This document shows, piece after piece, positions 32,159 to 42,700 of a stretch of DNA of 51,681 nucleotides (the stretch's first letter is position 1; each line of letters opens with the position of its first letter). The DNA lies in the NCBI GenBank assembly GCA_002633005.1, contig NMRA01000366.1:340015-391695 (forward strand). The letters run 5' to 3'. Origin of the DNA: Phoronis australis (lineage: Eukaryota > Phoronida > Phoronidae). Under the pieces are notes generated by a model, which was not told where the DNA came from, did no database searches, and was given only the letters and a program-made list of their open reading frames with translations. The position numbers and the translations under genes were made by a program.

Positions 32159-33154
32159 TAGGCGGATTTAGGGGGGGCCGGACCCCCCTCCCCCCTTGGC
32201 TGCCGCAAAAAAATAAAACAGCAAGAGCGTAGGGAAATGTTGAGTTTATTAATTAATCCAGGTAATTAAAATTATACGGATGAAACAAGATTTAAATGTG
32301 TGCAGTTTAGTGTTGGGGGGGGGGGCTCAGATCCAATTTCAAGTGTCAAATTCAGAACACGGCGCATTCGTAACGGAACCATGGCTAAGTATAGGCTCTC
32401 TCGCGATATCCCAGGCGACCGGCAGTGACGTTGCGCACTACGACCCCGTTTGCGTCGTCTGCTCCACTGTGCTATGAAGAAAATTTTCTTCATTTTTTAA
32501 AGAAAATGGAATCTGAGTGACGATGAAAAAACAAAAGCTGTTGGTAAGATGTGAATTTTAATCGAAGCCTTAGTGAATCACTCAGAAACTCATAATTCTC
32601 TCTTTGTCAAACCTTAACTTAAGACGATTTCCAAAGCAATCCCGTCATTATTGCCAACACGAAAAACGGATTTGGTCTTTTGGGCATTTGAAGACTACTT
32701 TAAATACAACAAATTTGTTAAGAACCGGTTGCAAAAATATAAAACATGTAATAAGCATTACAAAATGAAGTAGGTTTCGCGCGCAAACGCTGTGGACCGC
32801 AAACAAGTAGGTCTCGTAATATCAGATCCTTAGGTAAGTTGTGGTGGTGTATTGGTGAAGCATTCGCGTTCCATTCGCTAGGTCGTGAGTTGTAGTCTGT
32901 GGAACGTGCGTTTTTTCCTGTTTGACACGTTCATTTTTGTGTTTTTTTTGTTTTTTTTTTTTGCTTTATTTTTCTTGGATAATACTTTAGCAATCAAGGA
33001 AAATGTTTGATTTTTAGAGGAAAAAACAGAAAAATTTCCCCCTCCCGACCTCCCCCCATTCGATGCTATACGCATCAACAATCGTGGTTGGCGCAAATGC
33101 TTACAGCCGGACAAAATGTTGGGCCCCCCTTGTGATATCCTAGATACGCCACTG
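32159..33154. mobile_element. GGCGGATTTAGG-terminus family, copy 3 (about 1 kb)
   Basis: Starts AGGCGGATTTAGG and ends TATCCTAGATACGCCACTG, opposed ends of the same family. The interior shares GGCTGCCGCAA and TGTTGGGCCCCCCTTGTGAT-type blocks with the other copies but is much longer. Poly-G and poly-T tracts occur inside. No transposase was seen. Confidence 0.65.
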
Positions 33155-33789
33155 ATTAACTGTGAACTTTTGCCCACTTCGCCAAATCATGGGGGCTCGT
33201 TCGAGCCCCCCAAGCCCCCCTGGGTGCGAGCATGCAGTTTAGCCATTCGAGGCATGGTGAGAAGAAATCTGCTGCGCGCTGAATTGCTGCAGACAACTTT
33301 CATCGCTGAAAAGAGCGACAGAAGAAACCTTAAAACGCTTTCATCTCTGAATACTTTTAAGTATTTAAAAATACCAATTCATGAAGATTTTTATCCTTAC
33401 TTCTTTGATGTGATGAATTTGATTATTTTTTCCAGAAGGCGCCGGTGTCACGGGACTTATTCGGAAAACGAGCAGATGATATTGTTTTCCTTATTGTTTG
33501 AAATAAAAGGTGCTCGTGTATGCCTACTTATTGTCAATTTTGTTTTAATTGAAGCACCATAGACATTATCCTGGTTTTGAATTCAAATATATTTTCTTTC
33601 AGTGCAATAAAAAACATAAATTGCCGCATGAATACTGTTCATTCTAATTTTTTGTATACTTACAGCAAATTTCAAAGTTGATATAACTTAATCACTCGTA
33701 ATTTTTCGGCGATTTTCGTAAAAATATGTCGGAATTCTGACACGTTAATAGTTCTGACTCTCTAATGGTTAAACTGATCAGTACTTTAG

Positions 33790-34175
33790 TTAAAGGAGCA
33801 TGCCACCCAAAAAACAACCTAATTTGTGTCAATTTAGATCGAGTAGTTCCACTCCATTACAACACGTACGGTTGCGTTACCTGACACCTGACGGCAGACG
33901 GAGGTATTGAAATTATCCAATGACGTCAGCTGTTGACAACACGGGTTACTGGTGTCAGCTTATTGCTTGAAGTCATCGTTTAACACCAATAATTCACCAA
34001 ACTTCGAGCTAAACCCTTAAAAATACACAGAGTTCTTATAAAAACGTGTTGTTTTATTTCGCTGTTACGGATTTATTGGTATTTGAACACACCCTAGCTT
34101 ACAAAGTTCGGCAGGCCAACAAGGTCCGTAGCAGGAGATAAGTTCGAAGTATTTTCCGTGAGATACAGACAAGAA
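33790..34175. mobile_element. Second copy of the TTAAAGGAG element (left part)
   Basis: Matches 16463-16880 in order: TTAAAGGAGCATGCCACCC, GGTTGCGTTACCTGACACCT, TTTAACACCAATAA, GTTGTTTTATTTCGC and AAAGTTCGGCAGGCCAA. Similarity fades after about 34175 and no matching right end was found nearby, so it looks truncated. Confidence 0.75.
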
Positions 34176-34655
34176 AACCTAGATCTGTGTTGTTTAGACT
34201 TATGATTTTATGAGTTCCTAAACACAAAACGCTGGTTATCCTGGCCAGTGGCTCGGAGCCGGGTTGACTGGTTATCCCCGGCCGGTCAGAGTGGCTCGGA
34301 AACTGATCAGACATCTCGAATTGAAACCAGCCAAAGTTCAGTGGAAACTAAACTTCCAGTCAAGAAAATACTATACTACTGAGCCAAAGTAATGTCCACG
34401 TGATTATGTTGGTGAATTAGCCACGAAACTGCAAATCTACTTACTTGTCGGGGGTCGCGAATTCAGGTTCCGCTTTGGCCCGCACAGCATCCGCCAGGGC
34501 AGAAGTTGTACAATTGCGCAAGGTGTAAAGTTCTTGTATACAGTGATACATGGCGCATCATGGCAACACCACATGATATTGATATTGATATTAATATTGC
34601 CTGTTTTCAACTAAGTAGAGGCATTTTTAAACCAGAAATGGATATTTCAATAAAA

Positions 34656-34661
34656 TTTATT
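34656..34661 (-). terminator. Polyadenylation signal AATAAA of the TSR gene
   Basis: Canonical AATAAA on the minus strand, about 85 bp downstream of the stop codon. Confidence 0.6.
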
Positions 34662-34744
34662 AACTAAAAAATACAACTTGCAACAAATTGATCGGCGTTT
34701 ATCGACGGTAAAAGGGATCAATTTAAATAACAGTGCATGTCCAT

Positions 34745-34982
34745 TCATGGTTTGGGAATGGCACACGGGGGCTGATTTAGGCAATATTCCTTCTCGGTAT
34801 CTCCACCACCTTTGCAAAATGGTATTTTCTTGGGACATTGTCGCCTGCGAAATCGCGTTCCCAGGCTTCCACATGTTTTGGAGCACATTGTCCATTCCGT
34901 CCAAAACGTGTAATCTCGAATTTCGTCACAGTCCATTGGAACGTGGCATCTAGCGGTCTGATAAGGTAAACCCGTGCAGTGT
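34745..34982 (-). CDS. TSR protein exon 3: end of TSR1 and TSR2
   Basis: The acceptor is TTTATTTCCACTCCAG. Codes the last TSR1 cysteines, then FWTEWTMCSKTCGSLGTRF and the remaining TSR2 cysteines, ending PPCAIPKP and TGA. Confidence 0.87.
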
Positions 34983-37273
34983 CTGGAGTGGAAATAAAAT
35001 ACTGAATCGAGTTCACTGCTTGAGTAGAAAATGTATACGGTATTGATATCGGCTAAGAAAGTATCCAACTTGTTTAAAAGCATCAGTTAACTGTGTCTTA
35101 AGCAGTGGCGGATCCAAGATTTTCGGAGGGGGGAGGGGGGACAGGACAGAGTATTTGCCCGGATTTTGCCCTTCAGAAATTCTCACCCCCGAACTGCCAA
35201 ATGGAATCTGGGATAATTTTAGGGGGCGCATGGCCCCCTTGGCCCCCCTCTAAATCCGCCACTGCTAATATACTCGAATATGAAGTGTTCGGTTTCTGAC
35301 GAGGATGTCAGACGTAACTAGATGCATATCTAGGGTGGGTCATTCGGGTGAAAGTGTTGACTGTACATACGGGCCCGTAATTATTAATCCGATATCCAAT
35401 GGGAAATATGTTAGTAGGTCACTTGAGCTCTGATGTAGTGTACGCTGGTAATTTGACATTCATATGCTTCGTTCATAATTTTACGCTCGAAATTTTGCGT
35501 GCGTAATTTTACAGTGCACGCTCATAATTTTACGCTCGTCCTTTGCGCATGTTAGTGTTCAGAAGGTAAAATGTCAGGTGCAAAGCATACAAGTTCAAAA
35601 GATTGAAAACATCGAGGACTGAGCGAGTTTTACTGCTAGCTGCCCTGGACATCTCAGACATTTGAAAGTAGTGCGTTTTAATACCACATATTGGGATGCT
35701 AAAAATGTTATCTAGCAATGCTTTGATTTCATTTGTTAAAATTGTCGTACTTTTCAATATTTAAGCGAAGTTGCATTCGCTTTACAAAATGCCGCGTGAG
35801 AACTGTTGAGGTGTGCAGTGCAGAACGAAAGGACAGTCTTTAAAATTTGATTACATCCGAATTGGTAGTTTTGCTACAAGTTTCTTAGCTAAGGACATCC
35901 TATAGATAGGGAGACAGAAGGAAAAACGAACCTCACTCATGGGCGTGCATGGTCCTTTAACGTTATCAGTTAAGGACGGTGCAACGTTTAAGTCTAGGCT
36001 CTCTCAGTTGAAAAGGACAAAACAGTTAAAATGGTCACAGTTTAGCACAGCCAAGCTATAATTATACATGAAATTGTAAACTTAATAGTACGACATTTAC
36101 GGCAAAACTGGGTAAGGTAAGACAAAGTAAGCCTTTTTTAGCCTTTTGCTTACGGGGGAGGGGGNGGGGGGGTGTAATCATCGCTTTAGTATCAACAAGT
36201 GACGTCCACTAGGAAACTATAGTTACAGCAAGCACGGGTACCTCAGTTACCTTGTTTCTGTGCATTCTCTGGACCTGTACTGTGTCGAAATGCCACCACA
36301 CGACAACGAACAATGGCTCCATGGAGACCAGCTCCTCCAATGTGGCTTACCCAGTATACTGGCAATTAACATGTAATGTGTCTTTCGACGAGGCTTCGTT
36401 GCTGGACGGCTCACAATTAAGGTGAGGAATAACAAAAGCAACCACAACACCACGCCTGGAACAGATAGGCTTGATTATACAGATTTCCTGTAGGGTGCCA
36501 TGATACAGTTAAAGGGGCAATAAGCATAGCTCCTGCAAAAAAAAACAACTTTCATTGTTCAAAAGTATTTATCGGCTTCAGATGAACTGTCATTTGTTAC
36601 TGCTTCGTATCAGGCTCGTGAAGTTTACTACGTCGGGTAATTAGGTTGAGCCGTCATCAGACTCAGGCTAGTGAATAGCGGTCAGGGACACTACATCTAG
36701 TGTTTTATTCGTTAACCAATTATATTGAATTAAACCAAGCAAAAGTCTGAGAATAGGATGACGTCACTTTAGAAGTGTAGTTTTAACAACAGATCATGCT
36801 TTATGGCCGCTTGAATAAAAAGTTTGTAACTCGAAGGTTGGAGAAGGAGTCTTTGACACGCATATACTACGGATTTACGGACTTGAATATGAAAAGAAAC
36901 AAAAAAACGATGTGTTATTTTCATGATTGCAGGTGCGGATGTTTTGTAGATTGGTAAAATGGGCAGCTTCCCTGCAGATAAAATTCAGGAACATGCTACT
37001 GCCAACCACTGACTAGAGAGCTATAGATATATAGGTTAGAGCTAGGTACTAGGCCCCCTATACGAGCGAGTAGTGTTCTTTAGTGAATCCTATGCGGCTG
37101 CGGCCACTTAGTGAGGGGGTAATGAGTGAAGCACTTTTGGGTGGAGAATGCAGTACCTCGGACAATAGCTTGTAATCATAGTCAATAATGGAGAGTCTGT
37201 CGAATTCAAACGGTTTTACAAGTATTAATCGTGTACATCGTGTTTTGGTAAATAACTCACTTCGAAAATACAT
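34745..37273 (-). CDS. Small secreted protein with two thrombospondin type 1 repeats (151 aa, 3 exons)
   Basis: Coding exons 37273-37261, 36455-36251 and 34982-34745 join in phases 1 and 2 to 151 codons plus TGA. A hydrophobic N terminus (VVLWLLLLFLTLIVS) is a signal peptide, followed by a basic stretch (RPATKPRRK) that could be a processing site. TSR1 (about 44-91) has W44, W47, W50 and six cysteines (53, 57, 69, 75, 85, 91) and spans the exon 2/3 junction. TSR2 (about 97-146) has W100, W103 and six cysteines (106, 110, 122, 129, 140, 146). TSRs typically bind matrix, glycosaminoglycans or growth-factor receptors. No other domain and no membrane anchor is present. I do not recognise an ortholog. 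AATAAA on the gene strand (34656-34661) lies about 85 bp past the stop. The 13-nt first coding segment is the least certain part. Confidence 0.82.
35103..35264. mobile_element. 162-bp MITE with CAGTGGCGGATC / AAATCCGCCACTG ends
   Basis: Inverted ends CAGTGGCGGATCCAAG and CTAAATCCGCCACTG, the same terminus as the three GGCGGATT copies, with a poly-G/poly-C sub-terminal region. Lies in the second intron of the TSR gene. No exact target duplication was seen. Confidence 0.75.
36251..36455 (-). CDS. TSR protein exon 2: signal peptide core and TSR1
   Basis: The acceptor is CTGTTCCAG and the donor ACAAG|GTAACT. Codes the hydrophobic core and WRSWSPWSHCSLSCGG, a classic TSR W-x-x-W-x-x-W, C-S-x-S-C-G start. 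Confidence 0.85.
37261..37273 (-). CDS. TSR protein exon 1 (13 coding nt with ATG)
   Basis: ATG TAT TTT CGA A, then a good donor (A|GTGAGT). Its phase fits exon 2 exactly and yields MYFRSVVLWLLLLF, completing a normal signal peptide. Chosen because exon 2 has no in-frame ATG between its upstream stop and the hydrophobic core. Confidence 0.6.
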
Positions 37274-38569
37274 TTTACTCCAATTATGGCCTTAATTTAA
37301 GTTGAGTAATTGACAGACGGTACTGATTGCAATCCGTTGTCAAGCACTGTAGTGATTCATGACGTCATGCTGACAAAACTAAGTATCGCTCTCATGGGCT
37401 CATTGTTAAAAAATAATTTTCTTTCATAAAAAATGCTCTTCAAGCAGCCAAAAATCTATTCAATTTCAAGAGCAAAGTCACAATGACGACCGAGTATCGT
37501 GGAGTACTATTTTATGCGGTATTAAACTCACGCTTGTTGTCAAAAAAATTCATTTAGGCCACTCAAAGTAATGAAACTAGTGTCAACATTTTCCATAGTG
37601 AAATTGGAACTAACTTCTGAGCTTCGACAGATTTTAGTGTCACGTGGTGACTTGCAAATGATGAGATTGGTTTGAAGAATTAACAAACTATCACTAGGTC
37701 TTTCCTAGCCCATTGATGATTCTGAATGAATAAAGGACAAGATAAAATCAATTTTATAACGATAAATGGCGTAAATTAAACTTTGTTTTGACTATCACGA
37801 GTATAATGTCAACACAATTGTGCTGTAGAAGAGATCGAGTCATTCAACCCGTTAAAAAGTGTTGTTTTGTCAGTCTTTTAACATTGTATGCAATTAAAAT
37901 CTTTATTGCAAAAATTTGAGGTGAACACACAACCTGCAGGACATGTCAATATACGCTCAGTTGAAAATACCAGGGTAAACAACTTTCGTAACGGCTTTAT
38001 ACCACAGCTAAAGACCGATGTGAATTCATTCGAGAAAACTAGGAAACGAAAAATAATTATAAAAAAACATGTACAAGGAGTTCACCGGATTCATTTATTG
38101 CAATTTTTTTTCAACACGAGTGTATTCACACTTGCACGAATTCGCCATTATGCCTGATAATGAGGTGTTGTCATCTTCAAACTACAATGCTTCTGCGCGT
38201 TTTCACGTTTGTGATGTTAAACTGAAGCTAACATAATTAAGTCATTAATTTGTGTCTTAAACGACAATGCCCAATACAACAATCATTTTATTTTTACAGT
38301 GCCACCAAAGTGTGCAAGCATTCAGAATAGAGTCCGAATACTCCATTACTGTAGCGTTTTTAACACGACAAGACACAGGGACCTTCTGCCTTGAGTTTTC
38401 ATTGTTAATTAGGATTTTAATTAACACGATTTTTGGCGTAACAGTAAATTACACAGTGTTATAGGCCTACTATACCCAGTCAAACCAATGTGTTAATTAG
38501 ATATCTACATATACGCTGAGGTTGGCCAATGTTACAAATAAACACAGAAAATCAGGAACCCTAGTAACT
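37274..38569. other. Intergenic between TSR and zinc-finger genes, no gene recognised
   Basis: AT-rich. Open frames at 37888-38157 and 38267-38464 have no recognisable domain, biased composition and no splice partners. The end nearest 37273 should hold the TSR gene promoter. Confidence 0.4.
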
Positions 38570-38640
38570 GGGCATAGAACCACAGGTCTCTAGATTGCCG
38601 GTCTAGTGCTCTGGTGCCATAGTCCTCATCTCGTGCGCCA
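38570..38640 (-). repeat. Degenerate tRNA-like sequence (tRNA pseudogene or SINE head)
   Basis: The minus strand shows a box-A-like TGGCACCAGAGC, a perfect 5-bp anticodon-type stem (CTAGA/TCTAG) around a 7-nt loop, and a decayed box B (GGTTCTATGCC). The acceptor stem is not convincing, so a working tRNA gene is unlikely. Confidence 0.5.
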
Positions 38641-39480
38641 GGCGAAACGTCGCTCATGGGATGTATGTGACACTGCATGGGCTAACAGTTTGCAAATAGT
38701 AATTGCACAGATGTCGAGTCCTCGGCTCATGGAGTAGCTCATAGTTTGAAGTCAGGGAAATACGGCGTCCCCGTCCCATAGCACAACAACCCATTGACAT
38801 CAGTGCTGCCGGCTTCATACTTATAAGTTCCTGGCAGTGCGTGCCTCGGCGACCCGGCAACGAAACTGAGTCGGTGCCACGCCCGGCGGTACCCCCACCG
38901 TTGCCAGACGTGTGTCACAAGGCTAAATTTGACGGAATCAGCGCTATCTAATCGTCACATTCATTCGCAGCTGCATGCAACTCCCACTATCCAGCGCTGC
39001 GAGCGAAGCCACTATTTCAGTACCGTGCTGGTGAGAACTGCCGCCCTTTTCTCAAGGACGGTCCTCATTGTGGTGTGAGCCTCAGTGAGAGTCAAGTCTA
39101 AGTTCCCACTCTTGAACTTTCAAAGACTCGTACGCAAAACAGGGGTTATGACCGCATTTATCTCATCCCGCAACCGAGTTACCTTCAATCTGTGACCGGA
39201 CGGCCGCGCGGCAATCAAGTCCATGAAAGCGCCACTAGATGACTAGAGCCCTCGACTGGGAAGACTTCATTCGCTCGGGATCTCCATCTGGGCTAAACGC
39301 GGGTGCACTGACGCTTTCTCGTCGGCACTGACATGAAAATCTTGTTAGCGTAGTAACAGACCTTCTCGGGACCAGTGCACCTTCGGACTAGGGCACATTC
39401 GGACGTAGTGAGCTGCTTTTCTTTGCCCGGCACATGAGCTGCCTCGCGGACGCAGCAGAGATGCTTTATACGCCCTCCGC
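38640..39480. promoter_or_regulatory. GC/CpG-richer patch upstream of the zinc-finger gene
   Basis: Clearly richer in GC and CG dinucleotides than the flanks (CGGCGACCCGGCAACG, GCCCGGCGGTACC). It ends about 225 bp before the proposed start codon and could be a promoter with a noncoding first exon. Confidence 0.35.
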
Positions 39481-39704
39481 CAGAGGTCTCTTCCTTTTTG
39501 AAAAATCATTTGGTGTCCACGTCGTGTGCATTATTCTCACAACAGTTTTGGTTAACGGTGATACTAGTTAGTCTGTAAGCATATAATAATTATTGGATGT
39601 GTTCCTGTCTAAGTTGAACTCCTAATTCTAACTGCTGAATCTGCATAATGGGTGTTTCCTTTGGTTTTAGCTCGCAACAAGAGAGCATCGATTTAGTCAA
39701 CAAA

Positions 39705-39750
39705 ATGGCGTGCCTTCTCCGACACTGCGAAATGCTAAGGAAGGTCACAA
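39705..39750 (+). CDS. Zinc-finger gene exon 1 (coding part)
   Basis: Codes MACLLRHCEMLRKVT plus one base, with donor CACAA|GTGAGA. The open frame continues upstream to ATG 39648, and a strong acceptor-like tract (TTTCCTTTGGTTTTAG) ends at 39670, so the transcript may have an earlier exon. A second donor (CAATG|GTGAGT, 39889) would be out of phase with exon 2. Confidence 0.6.
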
Positions 39751-42700
39751 GTGAGACTTGCGCTTGTTTAGTTTTACCAGAAACTCACAGACTTTGCTTG
39801 CTTGTAGATAGGCATGCCTCGTTCATTTCTGAGAAAAGTTCAAAATGGAAAAAGCCAAGAGACCAACTCGAGGAATGAAAACAATGGTGAGTCAAGCTGG
39901 TGCATTTGTTCTCGTAGTCTCGATGTTCTTTTGTTATGAAACTGCCGCAGCGACACCAAACTAGTGAGGGTATCCCATGGACTTACCCATGTTATTCATT
40001 GCTGGCCGCTACAGATCCCGGTGGTTGTTTCTCTTGTATTTCATTTGTTTAATCTCGGTAACTTGGTCAAGCAAGAAAACTTAGCCATGGATACTCCATG
40101 ACATTTTTCATTTTTATTTCAGGAAATCATACTTTTTGCTTTGTACAGACATGCACTTCACGAGAGGCACTTTATAGACTCATGCCATACAGTTGTGGGG
40201 GGGGGGGACTTTTGATGCAGTTGTAAAAACCACCCATTTCTCTTTTAAAGAGTGAACTTACATTCGCACATGTATATATCTATGCCAAGTTAGTCTATGT
40301 TGTCTTGTCCAAGTATTTGTCATGACAAATTTGCATTGCATTACTTTTATTATTGTTTTACTTTATATGTTTTAACTGATAGCATAACATTCATCATTAT
40401 AAGTTATATTATTTAAGCTATAACTGAATGTAAGTGGTTTTTGGTTTTAGAAATTATGTTCAAGATTGTTACTTTTAAAATGGTGCATGTTGAACTGCAA
40501 TGATGCAGATGAGTCTAAAGAAGCACAAATCTACTTTAAATAATCTAAAATATAAATATATATACAAAATCTATGGTGGGATATGGGAGGAAGGGTTTGC
40601 TGAGGCAGTCATCAGCTCATTGAAAATGAATGCTTTGATATTTTTGAAATTTTTTATAGCCAGCTTTGTTTATATAAAAAACAAAAAATGTCACTTGTTC
40701 TTATGGCAGATGTACATATGAAAAAACCATGTGCCAACTAGCTTTAGTTTGTTTTATCATCACCAGAGAAATGCAAAGGATACCATGCGCTAACTAGTTT
40801 GTTTAGTCACCACCAGAGGTTTACAAAGGATATAGACCATGTGGTAATTAGCATTAGCTTGTTTAGTCACCACCAGAAATGTACAGAGGATATATGGCAC
40901 GCGTCAACTTACGTTAGTTTGTTAAGTTACCACCAGAGGTGTGCGGAAGATATAGACCATGTGCCAACTAGCGTTAGTTTATTTAATCACCACCAGAGAT
41001 GTATAGACCATGTGCCAACTAGTATTATTGTTTATTTACCGCCAGAGGTTCTGGTGTACATTCAGATGATATAGATAGATGATTGAACCACAATTTTGTG
41101 CATTTTTTCCAATTTTATTTGTTCAGTTTTTCTGCAATATTGTGTCATTGTGTTGAATTTTGACTTTTTTCTTTAAGATTACTTGACAGAAACTCCAGCG
41201 CAGATTGGGGAAAGGTTGGATCAGGTGAGAATATCTCTCGTCTTAATTTTTAGTCCTAACCTAATAACTGGTAAACCACTACAGAGTGCAATGTAGACAT
41301 TCTCTACTCTATATGGATACGTACTGTTCTGCAAATACTCAGGTGATGTCTTGTGAACACAGTTTTTGAAATAATATGTAGGGTGGCACATTTTTAAACG
41401 CAGTCAGGAAGGATAAAATCATTTCGTACCATTCCCCTGGATTGTTAAAGCCAAACAATTTCTAACATCACCATCTGATCTAGTATCATGTTTGATTAAA
41501 CTTGACAAACAAGCCTATTGTGTTTTACACAAGGCTTGGAATTTTCCGCGGAAACGCGGATTTCCGCTTTTTTCAAATGTTCTGTCCGCGAATTTTATTA
41601 TATTTCCGCATAAAAAAAATTGGATTTGATAAAATCTCCGTGGCAAATTTCTTTCGTACTGCGGTATTGCCGACGACTTTCACCTCGAAAAGCGGAAGTT
41701 GCTCTTTATGTTTCGGAGGAACGTAAATTGTCAACATTGCCGGGGCATCTGGGATAGCGTGGTGGATTCTTCAATGGCGTCTCGTGTGATTGTAAACAGC
41801 GGTGACAAATACTACGGCTCTGCAGCCAAAAATGTGTGGAAGTGGGAGTGCGGGAGCGGACGGACGAGCTAAAAAGACGCAGATGCACGCTTCTGGAGGT
41901 GGTACAGTTTTTTTTTTAGTTCTCCCAGTCTACATCGCCTATTTCAAGGCTGGGTGTGCGCATGTTTTGGGCCGTAAAAATTTCCGCTGTGCTAGTAACA
42001 TGGGCGGCACACCATAGGGGGCTGGGGGGCTATAGCCCCCCACTTTTTTCAGCGCTAGGACACACATGGTCTACAGGCCGTGTACCACAGGGGGGCTGAG
42101 GGGGCTTTAGCTCCCCACTTTTTTCAGTGCTGCACCGCCCATGAGTAATCGAGTCATAGCTTACAGTGTCAGCAGGTGAAAGTCTAATAATATTTCTTTG
42201 AAACTCAACCGTTTTTCTTCATCAGAATTTTTTTGGTGATAGTATTCCACACAGAACTCATCTTCATCACGACATTTGCTCAATGCCGTTTGAAAATAGT
42301 ATTTTTAAGTATGGGTTAAAGCATCTGGCGTTCTATTTACAACATATTTTCTGGATTACGAACACAGACAATGAGAGATCTGGACTATGTAAACATTGGT
42401 TTGCCAACTTTCTCCCCTTGCTATCGCTGTCAAACTGATAATGACACTTCTGTATCCGGACTAGCCAATCAGTGATGTCATGATACTAACCCCACACCGC
42501 GGGGTGTGCTGTTTACTTTACTTTTTGTTGTGTCTTTTGCCATAAGTTCAATGAACTGCTGTGAGCTCAACAACTCAATGTGTTCTGAACACTCTTAACC
42601 CCAGCACCTGCATTTGAGTGATGGGCGTTTGCGAGTTTTCCCAAAATTACTCGAACTTGATGAACTGGTTTACACTTACACCATACCCACCCTCACCCTT

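Noticed and set aside
31686-32159. Minus-strand open frame of 157 codons
   Set aside because: Long for this AT content but with no recognisable motif. It abuts a transposon end and lacks splice or poly(A) support. Left unassigned rather than called a gene.
33116-33562. Plus-strand open frame of 148 codons
   Set aside because: Begins inside the end of a transposon copy and continues into unrelated sequence. No domain and no splice partners.
33790-35959. A full second copy of the TTAAAGGAG element ending near 35959 (GCATGGTCCTTTAA)
   Set aside because: The putative right end is a poor match and the interval would include the last TSR exon. The copy is more likely truncated near 34175.
39847-39888. 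Alternative first exon ATG GAA AAA ... ending at a GTGAGT donor
   Set aside because: Its phase 0 end does not match the 47-nt exon 2 frame, which requires phase 1. The model using 39705-39750 joins correctly.
40799-41074. Plus-strand open frame of 91 codons with HHQRC-type repeats
   Set aside because: It is a by-product of the 60-bp tandem repeat, whose period is a multiple of three. No start context, splice partner or real zinc-finger spacing.
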